NCBI RefSeq assembly: GCF_030068455.1
Contig: NZ_JAQOSQ010000004.1
Span: 62,001-126,000, forward strand
Length of the DNA: 64,000 nucleotides
DNA from: Roseofilum casamattae BLCC-M143
GTDB lineage: Bacteria; Cyanobacteriota; Cyanobacteriia; Cyanobacteriales; Desertifilaceae
Direction: 5' to 3'
Each line of letters begins with the position of its first letter. The first letter of the stretch is position 1. Positions 17,616-26,471 of the stretch are shown piece by piece. Position numbers and translations under genes: made by a program. The notes below the pieces were generated by a model. It made no database searches. It saw nothing but the letters and a program-made list of their open reading frames with translations, and had not been told where the DNA came from.

Positions 17616-19919
17616 ATGGGCTTAGAGATGAGGGGCATGAACGAACCAACCACCGGCACTGAAACTGATGCGATCGCAAAATTGCTCGCTCGCATCGGAC
17701 TGTCCCAGTGTTTGCCTGCAGAGGTACTGAGCGAGTTATGCTCTAGTGTGGATGCGATCGCCTTAGCTCCTCAAGAAATTTTGTTTCGGGAAAACGAAGA
17801 AGGCAAAGCTCTCTACTTACTGCAAGAGGGCCGGTTACAGGTTTATCAAGGCGATCGGCTCGACTTTCCCAATACCTTAGGATACATCCAATCGGGGGAG
17901 TGGGTGGGAGAGTTACAAGTATTGCTTGGAGGGAAACGCACCGCATCCATTCGAGCCGTATGCCAAAGTCGTCTCATTCGCTTTCCGAAACCCCAAATCT
18001 TAGAAACCGTCGCTCAATATCCCCAACTCGATGACTATTTTTCCAAAGTCGTCAAAACCCGATTGCGCGCCCAGCAAATTACCTCATTCTTCTCTCAATT
18101 GTTCGGTCGTTTGGACGAAGCCTGCATGAGCGAGTTGGAGTCTAAAGCGCAGTGGGTGCAACTGCGGCGCGGAGATTGTTTGTGTCGTCAAGGAGATCCG
18201 GGAGACAGTTTATATTGGGTGTTGCACGGACGATTTAACACCCTACAGGAAAACGGATCGGGTAGCGTGCGAATTTTGGGAGAGATTGCTCCCGGAGAAG
18301 CCATTGGCGAGTTAGCCGCTATTACGGACGAACCTAGAAGTGCTAGCGTTTATGCCCTGCGCGATAGTCTGTTAATTCGCTATAGCAAAGCCGATTTCCA
18401 AGAACTAATCGAACGATATCCAGTCTTATTGCGCAAAACCACAGAGCGATTGATTCAGCGGTTTAAACAGCGAGAACAAGAAGCTGGAGTCAAGCGCCAA
18501 CAGAGCGATCTGCAAAATATTACAATTCTCGCCACTAGCGCTAACGTGCCTCTACGCCAGGTTACCGAACAATTGGCAAAGGCGCTATCGGTTCATGGTA
18601 GTGTATTGCATCTCAATCGCGATCGCCTGGCACAATTATTACAGTTACCCAATATTGCCGATATCGATCCGGAAGAGCCGCGCGGCGTCAGGCTGCAACT
18701 TTGGTTAGAAGAACAAGAACAACTCTATCGCTTTATTATTTTTGAAGCTGATGCGACTGATTCTCCTTGGACTCGCCGCTGTCTCCGACAAGCAGACCGT
18801 CTTGTCTGGGTTGCCCGAGCGACAGACGATCCCTCCTTAACTGAACTGGAGCAACAAGTACAAGTTAAGGAACATCCAGCTATCTCCGTCCATCGTACCT
18901 TAATTCTCCTCCACTCCAACTCCCAACCTTCCCCGAGCGGAACTCGTCATTGGTTGCACCACCGCAGCATTTCTCAACACCATCACGTCCGCTTGGATAA
19001 TCTCCAACATATCGAACGAGTTGCCCGATTTTTAGCCGGATGTGCCATTGGGGTGGTTCTCGGTGGCGGTGGGGGACGGGGCCCCGCTCATATTGGGGTT
19101 TTGCAAGCTTTAGAAATGGCTGGAATTCCTGTAGATTTTATTGGCGGAACTAGTAGTGGTGGTTTAATTGCCGCTCAGTATGCTATGGGTTGGAATATTG
19201 CCACCATGGCGGAGAAAACCCAACAGAATGCCGATCGCAATAATCCATTTAAAGCCTTTACTTTGCCTCTGGTTTCTCTGCTCAGTCCCAAGCAACTCGA
19301 TCGCGCTTTACAATCCTTGTATGGCGACAGTCGGATTGAGGATTTGTGGATTCATTTTTTTTGCGTTTCCGCCAGTTTAAATACTGGAGAAAAAAAAGTT
19401 CATTCCCAAGGATTCCTCTGGCAAGCGGTACGCGCAACAACGGCTTTACCGGGAATTTTTCGTCCTTTTGTCGATAATGGAGAATTGTTAATTGATGGCG
19501 GTTTGCTCGATCGCGACCCAACCTTAACCCTAAAAGAGTTGCATTCCGGACCGATTATTCTCTCCAGTATTGCGGCCTCTTGCGCCAGTTACGTCCCGTT
19601 TACTTACGAAAAATTTCCCTCGGCGATCGCCATTTTGTGGAGTTGGCTCAATCCTTGGAAACAACCGATTCAATGTCCGACAGTGATGGATATCATTACC
19701 CTGTCAATGATTACCAAGAGTATTTCCAATTCCAAAGAGTCATTTGATGCGGCCGATCTCACCTTAACCCCACCCCTAGACGATTATCCCGTCTTTGCCG
19801 TCCAAAATGTTGCCGAGCTAATTGAAATTGGGCGATCGTATACATTAGATAAGTTAGATAAGTTGCAGACGACTTCACTACAGTATTTGCCCCTCGGGAA
19901 TAGGGATTCGTTAACCTGA
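17616..19919 (+). CDS. Patatin-like phospholipase with two cyclic-nucleotide-binding domains (NTE-like)
   Basis: This 767-residue lipid hydrolase resembles neuropathy target esterase. It has two cNMP-binding folds (about 25-150 and 165-285) with ILFRENEEGKALY and CRQGDPGDSLYWV stretches, and a middle domain (about 295-460) without a clear P-loop. A patatin domain (about 472-700) follows. The oxyanion glycine loop is GGGGGRGPAHIG, the nucleophile is S513 in GTSSG (511-515), and the catalytic Asp is D627 in DGG. All catalytic residues are present. The start is uncertain: ATGs at 17616, 17628 and 17637 are in frame, and GAGGGG sits right before the last. The 3' end overlaps the convergent ATP-grasp gene by nine bases. 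Confidence 0.88.
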   Translation: MGLEMRGMNEPTTGTETDAIAKLLARIGLSQCLPAEVLSELCSSVDAIALAPQEILFRENEEGKALYLLQEGRLQVYQGDRLDFPNTLGYIQSGEWVGELQVLLGGKRTASIRAVCQSRLIRFPKPQILETVAQYPQLDDYFSKVVKTRLRAQQITSFFSQLFGRLDEACMSELESKAQWVQLRRGDCLCRQGDPGDSLYWVLHGRFNTLQENGSGSVRILGEIAPGEAIGELAAITDEPRSASVYALRDSLLIRYSKADFQELIERYPVLLRKTTERLIQRFKQREQEAGVKRQQSDLQNITILATSANVPLRQVTEQLAKALSVHGSVLHLNRDRLAQLLQLPNIADIDPEEPRGVRLQLWLEEQEQLYRFIIFEADATDSPWTRRCLRQADRLVWVARATDDPSLTELEQQVQVKEHPAISVHRTLILLHSNSQPSPSGTRHWLHHRSISQHHHVRLDNLQHIERVARFLAGCAIGVVLGGGGGRGPAHIGVLQALEMAGIPVDFIGGTSSGGLIAAQYAMGWNIATMAEKTQQNADRNNPFKAFTLPLVSLLSPKQLDRALQSLYGDSRIEDLWIHFFCVSASLNTGEKKVHSQGFLWQAVRATTALPGIFRPFVDNGELLIDGGLLDRDPTLTLKELHSGPIILSSIAASCASYVPFTYEKFPSAIAILWSWLNPWKQPIQCPTVMDIITLSMITKSISNSKESFDAADLTLTPPLDDYPVFAVQNVAELIEIGRSYTLDKLDKLQTTSLQYLPLGNRDSLT

Positions 19920-20735
19920 GTCAATGTCAGTTTTGGGGACTCTGAGAAACTCGGTTTCTAGCCTCTTGAGAATGAGATTGACGAATCGATTCATATCCCA
20001 ACCCGTTGTATCCGAGACTTGTCCATCTCCAATCTCGACTATTCGTAATGTTCCATCCTCTCGTTTAGCGATATCTACAGAAAAGAAAGGACTTTCTATC
20101 CGCTCGGCTGCGATCGCAACGACCTCCGGAATAGCTTCGCCTTCAGAAGGAGCAAACCCCCGACCTCCGACCGCAAAATAGCGAATCTCAGTCTCCGGAA
20201 TAAATGCTTCAAAGCGCCGAATACACAGACCTCCTTCGATCGCACCGCGAAAGTTCTGCATCTGGGCAATTAAATGCGGCAGTTCCTCGGCAGAGCGGAT
20301 AACCGATCCCCCAGCAGTCTTCAAGGATTTGACAAAATCTTTCACAAAGAACTGACTCCAACAGAGACCTTGTACGATGTCAATAGCGTCCTCTATGCGT
20401 TCGTTTTCGATAATAACGGTCTCGGGAGTATAATCCGCCAGCAAAGGATACCAGCGGGGCAAATAATGGGCACTAAGATACTGTTCTGATGTTGTCACCA
20501 AGGTTGCGCTCTGGCGGATCGCTGCAGCTTCAAAGCTCGAATAATCTTCCCGACTCAACATCCATCCTCGATAAAGAATCTTCTGGCTGGCCTCGAGCCT
20601 GGCTGTCCCCGGATTTGTCATCGACTCAAAGGTATTGACAGCGAACCCATGCTGACGACAAAGTTCCGCTTCCGATGCATAGCTCTCTTCGACTTGCCTT
20701 GCGCTGAAGTAATCCCCTGGATAAATAATCTGCAC
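19911..20735 (-). CDS. ATP-grasp domain protein
   Basis: This 274-residue protein is related to the ATP-grasp proteins annotated as DUF4343, a family of unclear substrate. The central and C-terminal parts have the ATP-grasp pattern: FVKDFVKSLKTAGGSVI, the EIRYFAVGGRGF segment, VDIAKREDGTLRIVEIGDGQVSD with the metal-binding Glu/Asp residues, and a final helix. It probably forms an amide or peptide-type bond. It is convergent with the patatin gene (nine-base overlap) and divergent from the coiled-coil gene 130 bases away. Confidence 0.7.
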   Translation of the reverse strand: MQIIYPGDYFSARQVEESYASEAELCRQHGFAVNTFESMTNPGTARLEASQKILYRGWMLSREDYSSFEAAAIRQSATLVTTSEQYLSAHYLPRWYPLLADYTPETVIIENERIEDAIDIVQGLCWSQFFVKDFVKSLKTAGGSVIRSAEELPHLIAQMQNFRGAIEGGLCIRRFEAFIPETEIRYFAVGGRGFAPSEGEAIPEVVAIAAERIESPFFSVDIAKREDGTLRIVEIGDGQVSDTTGWDMNRFVNLILKRLETEFLRVPKTDIDSG

Positions 20736-20865
20736 GATCTTGCTCCTTATCTTGACTTGGAACCCGCTGGAAAAAATGCCACCCGACGATCGCTTGGCGA
20801 CTGGTGAGTGGGGACTGATTTCGATATCCTGTAATAAGTTTCCCTCGTTACTTTCTCCCTAATCT

Positions 20866-22212
20866 ATGACTGAAGAGCATACTCCCGACTCTGACGTGCA
20901 ACAGCCCCAGGCAAACCCACTTGCAGAGCCAGAAGGCGATATTCTTGACGGCGAAACGATCGCATCCTATCCATCAGAGACTGGGGGTTTCCAACCGGTA
21001 AGCGATGTGTCTGTGGCTCTCGATCTCGATGCCCTAACTCACGATAGCCTGAATTGGCAAGAGATTGAGGGCGCAGCACAGCAATGCATTCCCCCAGAAA
21101 TGATGGAGACTCTGCAAGCAGAACTGGAAGAGGTTCGTCGCAATAATGCCGCTCTGCTCGATCGCATCAATCACCTGGAAACTGCTTTAGCCCATTCCCA
21201 GCAAGCCTTACAACTCTATCAAGAACGGCAACCGGCAACCGAAGCCTTATTATCCCAACGCCTAGAAGAAATTAATGTCTTGCGAGAGGAAAGTCAGCAC
21301 GCCATTTCCGAACGGGAACAGTCGGAGAGGGAAGCGCGAGGCAAACAAATTTTAGTCGAAACTTTAACCGAGCAACTGGAGGGGGCGCACGATCGAGTCG
21401 CACAACTGGAAAGAGATTGCGCTATAGCACAACAACGCTCCCACGAACAAGCCACTCAACTGAACCAACGAGATAAATTTTGTATCGATCTGCAAACTCG
21501 TCTCCATCGCCAACAACGATATACCTTACAGTTCAAAAATGCTCTCGATCGCTGTTTGCAACTGTCCGAGTCGGATGAAAAGACCTCAGATACCGATGGT
21601 CTTGCCGAACTGAGTTCGCCACAACTGACTGGGATCGATCGCACTTTAACGCCGAAAGCGATCGCGATTCAACCTTGGTCTGCGATCGCGGAACCAACCT
21701 CCTCAATTGAGTGGAACTCTCCAGCATCCCAACCGGAAACCCTCGGTGAGGGCGTTCCCATGCCACCAGTAGAGATCGCTCCCTCGATCGAATCGACTGA
21801 GTTCGAGACATCTGCTACAGACCAATCTCCAATGCTTTCTCTTCACTCCTCAGAAGAACTGATGCCCGCAGAGAAGGCTCTGGAGATAGACGCAGTTGGG
21901 AACGATCGGACTATGGAAACTCCTTCATTAGGTTCAGAATGGGATATTCCGGAGAATGAGAGCGCAGATGTTTCTCGCCTGGAGGACAACACAGATGAGC
22001 CAACCTCTGACTCCGCATCCACAGAAGAAATGATAACCATCAGCGATCGCGAACCATCCATTTCTCACCATAGTACCGAATCTCATGGAACTGAATCTGC
22101 AGTGAATCTGCCCCAAGGGAACTGGCCCTCTCCCCTAGTTTATCCCCTGCGACCTCCCAAAAAACGCAAATCCCTAGCGGCCATTGAACTTCCGTCTTTC
22201 CCTCGTTCCTAA
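20866..22212 (+). CDS. Coiled-coil protein of unknown function
   Basis: No enzymatic domain is recognisable in these 448 residues. Residues 1-70 are acidic. A long heptad-patterned coiled coil runs from about 75 to 225 (LEEVRRNNAALLDRINHLE and following), rich in Glu, Gln, Arg and Leu. Residues 230-425 are a disordered-looking stretch rich in Ser, Glu, Thr and Pro. The tail is short and basic (PPKKRKSLAAIELPSFPRS). It looks like a structural or scaffold protein. It starts divergently from the ATP-grasp gene. The 262 bases after it hold no gene I can support. Confidence 0.7.
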   Translation: MTEEHTPDSDVQQPQANPLAEPEGDILDGETIASYPSETGGFQPVSDVSVALDLDALTHDSLNWQEIEGAAQQCIPPEMMETLQAELEEVRRNNAALLDRINHLETALAHSQQALQLYQERQPATEALLSQRLEEINVLREESQHAISEREQSEREARGKQILVETLTEQLEGAHDRVAQLERDCAIAQQRSHEQATQLNQRDKFCIDLQTRLHRQQRYTLQFKNALDRCLQLSESDEKTSDTDGLAELSSPQLTGIDRTLTPKAIAIQPWSAIAEPTSSIEWNSPASQPETLGEGVPMPPVEIAPSIESTEFETSATDQSPMLSLHSSEELMPAEKALEIDAVGNDRTMETPSLGSEWDIPENESADVSRLEDNTDEPTSDSASTEEMITISDREPSISHHSTESHGTESAVNLPQGNWPSPLVYPLRPPKKRKSLAAIELPSFPRS

Positions 22213-22474
22213 TTGTTGGTGAATAGCGATCGAGGCTTGACTTTCAGATGCAGTCAGTTTGCGGATTACTGCGTTTGCTGGGTTAGATGTGTTAATCTCG
22301 GCAATAATGCTGTTCCTCTGGCATTTTCAATGAAGGAAATCATGAAGCTGGCGATCGCAAAACTCGAATAGTAATATCGCGATCTATGTATCGATTTTTT
22401 TTCAGCATCTGTAATAATATCGTTATCGATCTTGACCCATTAATTGTTTTTAACGATACTCCCCCTAAGCTTAT

Positions 22475-24499
22475 ATGCTCGACTTGGAATATCATATTCG
22501 CCTTCTGCAAGGAGTAGCACAAGCAACTCATTCCTTACTCACTGTCTCCAATCGAGAGGAGGCGATCGATCTAGCTCTCGCGTCTCTAGGCGAAGCGCTT
22601 TCTGTCGATCGGGTGTATCTTTTCTACAACCATATCGATCCGATGGCAGGCCAATTGCTAGCGAGTCAACTACGGGAATGGATTGCCACAACAGTTACCC
22701 TGCCGTTTAATAACCTGGAGCTGAAAAATTTACCCTATTCGACTCTATTAAGTCAGTGGTATACTCCTTTATCTGAAGGGAAAATAATACGCCGATCCCG
22801 GAAACAGTTTGTTGATGAAGAACAGCAATTATTACGCGATCGCCACGTTCATTCCGTACTCGTGTTGCCCATTTTTGTCCGTGAAAATTTTTGGGGATTT
22901 ATTGAATTTGATGATTGTCGCATTAATCGCCACTGGACAACAGACGAAGTTGGAGTCATCAGTACGATCGCTGATGGATTTGGCTCGGCGATCGCCCATC
23001 ATCAAGGACAAACGGAACTGAACAAAATTCAAACCCAATTAGAAGCCAAAATTCAGGAACGAACCCTAAAACTCCGAGCGGCAGTACAACAACTTAAAGC
23101 CGAAATTCAGAACAAAGAGGAAATTGCAAATCAACTCCGCTACAATGCTTATCATCATCCGCTCACCGGGTTGCCAAACCGGATATTACTCATACAGCGT
23201 TTGCAAGAGCTGATGATTAAAATCCAGGGCAACCTGGAATGCGATCGCTTCGCCATACTATTTCTCGATCTCGACCGATTTAAATTGGTGAATGATAGTT
23301 TTGGACATTCTCTCGGAGATATGCTCCTGATTCAATTAGCAGAACGTCTCAAAACTGTTACTCAGCAGCAAGTAGAGCTAGCTCCAGAACATGTGTTAAT
23401 TGCTCATTTGGGCAGTGATGAATTTGCAATTCTCTTAAGTGAGTTAAAAGATTTTTCCCAAGCAAGTAGATTGGCAGAAGCGATTCATCATAGTATGCTC
23501 GATAGCTTTAATTTAGAGGGGCATGAAATCTTGAGTACGGTTAGCATTGGCATTGCTCCTAGCTCGACAATCTACAAGCAACCAGAAGAGATTTTACGAG
23601 ATGCCGACCTGGTTATGTACGAGGCTAAGTCGAAAGGACGCGCTCGATATGAAATCTTTAATCTCGAAACTCATCAGCGAGTAATGGGACAGCTACAGCT
23701 CGAAACCGACTTGCGTAAAGCGGTCCAAGTCTTGCAAAATTTACCCGCAACGAGCGATTGTCCATTTATTCTTTACTATCAACCCATTATCGATCTAAGA
23801 ACGGGAGAAATTGGTGGATTTGAAGCCTTAATTCGCTGGAAACATCCGGATTTAGGAATGGTTTCACCTGCCCTATTTATTCCGATAGCTGAAGAAACTG
23901 GCTTAATTAATCCGATCGGTCAATGGGTTTTAGAAGAAGCTTGTCATTGTCTCCATTTTTGGGAGAAACACGAACATTATCCATTGACAATGTCAGTTAA
24001 TTTATCGGGTTCTCAGCTATCGCGACCGAATTTATTAGCCAGTATCGATCGCATTTTAGATAAAGCTGGAGTACTGCCTCGGCATCTGAAACTAGAAATT
24101 ACCGAAAGTACGATAATTAATCATGGGGAATTGGTGACCTCTACACTACAGCAATTAAAGGAGCGAGCGATCGCTTTGTGTATGGACGATTTTGGTACGG
24201 GTTATTCTTCCCTGAGTTACTTACACCGCTTTCCGTTTGATGTGCTGAAAGTTGATAAGTCATTTATTAGTAACATGGGAGAAGAAGACAAAAAATTGGA
24301 TATTGTTCGCACCATTGTTAACCTGGCTCATCATTTGAAAATGGAAGCGGTTGCTGAAGGAGTGGAAACCGCCGAGCAACTGCAGATTTTATCGGAGCTA
24401 GGATGCGAGTGGGGACAAGGATACTATTTTTCTCGCCCTCTCGATCGCGATCGAGCATCCGAGCTTCTCCGACAGTATCCTTATCCCTGGATGGCATAG
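22475..24499 (+). CDS. GAF - GGDEF - EAL signalling protein
   Basis: This 674-residue cytoplasmic c-di-GMP protein has no membrane segment. A GAF sensor domain (about 10-175) is followed by a coiled-coil helix (about 180-220), a GGDEF domain (about 225-400) and an EAL domain (about 425-670). The cyclase signature is GSDEF rather than GGDEF (about 312-316), a change tolerated in some active enzymes. The EAL domain keeps FEALIRWKHP, NLSGSQL, ITESTI, DDFGTGYSSL, KVDKSF and AEGVET, so phosphodiesterase activity is likely. The ligand of the GAF domain is unknown. There are no conserved partner genes beside it. Confidence 0.9.
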   Translation: MLDLEYHIRLLQGVAQATHSLLTVSNREEAIDLALASLGEALSVDRVYLFYNHIDPMAGQLLASQLREWIATTVTLPFNNLELKNLPYSTLLSQWYTPLSEGKIIRRSRKQFVDEEQQLLRDRHVHSVLVLPIFVRENFWGFIEFDDCRINRHWTTDEVGVISTIADGFGSAIAHHQGQTELNKIQTQLEAKIQERTLKLRAAVQQLKAEIQNKEEIANQLRYNAYHHPLTGLPNRILLIQRLQELMIKIQGNLECDRFAILFLDLDRFKLVNDSFGHSLGDMLLIQLAERLKTVTQQQVELAPEHVLIAHLGSDEFAILLSELKDFSQASRLAEAIHHSMLDSFNLEGHEILSTVSIGIAPSSTIYKQPEEILRDADLVMYEAKSKGRARYEIFNLETHQRVMGQLQLETDLRKAVQVLQNLPATSDCPFILYYQPIIDLRTGEIGGFEALIRWKHPDLGMVSPALFIPIAEETGLINPIGQWVLEEACHCLHFWEKHEHYPLTMSVNLSGSQLSRPNLLASIDRILDKAGVLPRHLKLEITESTIINHGELVTSTLQQLKERAIALCMDDFGTGYSSLSYLHRFPFDVLKVDKSFISNMGEEDKKLDIVRTIVNLAHHLKMEAVAEGVETAEQLQILSELGCEWGQGYYFSRPLDRDRASELLRQYPYPWMA

Positions 24500-24532
24500 C
24501 ACAACATGCAATGCTTTCTCATTAACAGCAGA

Positions 24533-25426
24533 TTAATCGCGATCGATCGCCTGACGTAACGCAGCAAGATCCTCCAAACTTAATCCCGTCACTTGGGCAA
24601 TGGCTTCATCGTTGAGTCGATCTAACAGATTTCGAGCAATATCGAGTTTCTCAGCTTGTCGTCCCTGTTCGAGTCCCTGTTCGAGTCCCTGTTCGAGTCC
24701 TTGTTCGAGTCCTTCTCTGCGTCCCATTGCGATCGCGCCTTGTTGATCGTAAATAAACATTTCCCGACGCTCTAAATCTTCTAATTCTTCTGGAGTTAAT
24801 CCCGCTTGATTGGCAATATCAAACGCTTGATGGAGTTCGGGAATTTCAGCCAGATTTTCTGGAATTGAGGTGAGCGATCGCGCGAATTTCATAAAATAAA
24901 TCCATTTATCCGTTAAGGTTTCTAGCTCCTGTAATTCTTTAGAAAACTTGGGCAGTTCTACAAAGACAAGTTCGATCTCATTATCTGGATATTTCCAGCC
25001 TTTAGATTTCTCTCGGTAGACAAACCGAGAAATAAGTTGTTTTTTTTCAGGGAACATCTTGAAATCCGTAATCGTTAAGGCAATTACGGGTTTGAGCATT
25101 CGATAGCCTTCTCCTTTTTGCAGTTGCAGGGCATAAGTTTTGGCCGCATTGAATATGACTCGTTTCCCAAAAGAGTCAACATTCAACACTTGCATCTCAA
25201 TAATGACTAACGTACCATCATTGAGTTGTGCCTTAACATCAAGATAGGTATCCTTCAATCCTTGAATTTGTGGGGGTAAATTGGGATTAATGATGTCTAA
25301 ATCTGTAATCGTCCGATTGCCTTCATAAATCAGGGCATTGAGAAAACTGATTAAAATATTTTTGCTTTGAGCTGACCCAAATATCTTTTTAAACGCATAG
25401 TCGGTTTTGGGGTTAATAAAATCCAT
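24533..25426 (-). CDS. Rpn family PD-(D/E)XK nuclease / transposase-like protein
   Basis: This Rpn/PDDEXK_2 family protein is of a type abundant in cyanobacteria and linked to DNA cleavage that promotes recombination. I place the start at 25426 (MDFINPKTDYAFKKIFG), the usual family N-terminus, with GGAG upstream; a longer frame reaches 25501. The nuclease core has LDVKAQ and IIEMQV as the Asp and Glu-x-Gln residues. Near the C-terminus is a run of four-residue EQGL repeats encoded by 12-base tandem repeats (24661-24714). It starts 29 bases after the glycosyltransferase stop. Confidence 0.85.
   Translation of the reverse strand: MDFINPKTDYAFKKIFGSAQSKNILISFLNALIYEGNRTITDLDIINPNLPPQIQGLKDTYLDVKAQLNDGTLVIIEMQVLNVDSFGKRVIFNAAKTYALQLQKGEGYRMLKPVIALTITDFKMFPEKKQLISRFVYREKSKGWKYPDNEIELVFVELPKFSKELQELETLTDKWIYFMKFARSLTSIPENLAEIPELHQAFDIANQAGLTPEELEDLERREMFIYDQQGAIAMGRREGLEQGLEQGLEQGLEQGRQAEKLDIARNLLDRLNDEAIAQVTGLSLEDLAALRQAIDRD
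24661..24714. repeat. 12-base tandem repeat within the Rpn gene
   Basis: The unit GTCCCTGTTCGA is repeated about four and a half times, the later units with one C-to-T change. It encodes EQGL repeats on the minus strand. Each unit is a multiple of three bases, so copy-number changes keep the frame. Confidence 0.85.
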
Positions 25427-25455
25427 GGCGATCGCACTCCATTTCTCTCTATTCG

Positions 25456-26433
25456 TTATAGCATTTTTATCTCGAATAATCTCGCCAGATCGTGGCGGCA
25501 CTTATGGACAAATACTCGCATGGCAATTCCCGGAGAACCATAACCCCCTTGCCAACTTTGCCATCCCAGGCATAAAATCGGCAGGCCAAAATTTAGAGAT
25601 TCACCGCTAAACGGGTTGTGGTGTAAATCGTTGGGATTGAGGTTTTCGCGATCGCAAACGGCACGATTGAGATTGCGATGGGTAATGTAACTGAGTCCTT
25701 GCAGTTTTTCTGCTTTTTGCAATCCAGCTATCAGTTCTTGCGAAAAAGTTCCGGCATTGCGCACCACCCCAACGCTATTACTTTCATGGATGCGGTAGCG
25801 CACCAAGGGAACCGTCAGATGCGCGATCGCTCCTTGATGGGAAGCCATGAGAGCTATCCACCAATCATGACACCAATCTCCCCCATTGTGCAACGGGAAC
25901 GGGAGAATTTTTGCCAGTAGCTCGGAACGAAACATCATCGCGCATCCCGTAATTGTATTGCGCAGGAGCAAACGTTCTGGAGTTAGATTCTGAGGAGATC
26001 GCCGCTCGAACTCCCAGGCTGAGGGATAGCGGGTTTTATCTTGCCCGTCGATGAGTTCTAAGTCAGAATGGACTAAGATGGCAGATTTTGACTCTAATGC
26101 CTGCCACTGAGTTTCTAACTTATCCCGAATCCAAATATCATCTTGATCGCAGGTAGCGATCGCGTCAATTGTCTCATCTTCAGCACAGAGCTGCAGTCCG
26201 CGTTCAAAGTTATGGTAAGAGCCTGTATTTTCGGAATGAGAAAAGAAGCAAAATCGGCAATCGTTTCCCAAAGTTGATGTTATTATGGCTTGCGACTCTG
26301 CGGAAGAGCGATCGTCAACCACATAACATATCCAATTTTGCCAAGTTTGTTCTCGCAATGACTGAATTTGTTTCTGGAAATAAGTAGGATGGGGATTATA
26401 AGTGGCGAGTACAATAGCTATTTTTGCAGTCAT
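25456..26433 (-). CDS. Family 2 glycosyltransferase
   Basis: This 325-residue inverting GT-A glycosyltransferase probably works in polysaccharide or glycan synthesis. The N-terminus MTAKIAIVLATYNPHPTYF is the standard GT2 start, YVVDDRSS gives the first Asp pair and CDQDDIW is the DXD-type metal site. HDWW in the second half matches the ED/HD region before the catalytic helix. No membrane segment is seen. I chose the ATG at 26433 over an in-frame TTG at 26442. It follows the SpoIIE phosphatase gene by 38 bases, though a functional link is not evident. Confidence 0.88.
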   Translation of the reverse strand: MTAKIAIVLATYNPHPTYFQKQIQSLREQTWQNWICYVVDDRSSAESQAIITSTLGNDCRFCFFSHSENTGSYHNFERGLQLCAEDETIDAIATCDQDDIWIRDKLETQWQALESKSAILVHSDLELIDGQDKTRYPSAWEFERRSPQNLTPERLLLRNTITGCAMMFRSELLAKILPFPLHNGGDWCHDWWIALMASHQGAIAHLTVPLVRYRIHESNSVGVVRNAGTFSQELIAGLQKAEKLQGLSYITHRNLNRAVCDRENLNPNDLHHNPFSGESLNFGLPILCLGWQSWQGGYGSPGIAMRVFVHKCRHDLARLFEIKML

Positions 26434-26471
26434 GATTCCCAAGTCAAATAGAGCAGATTAGGCTTTATTTG

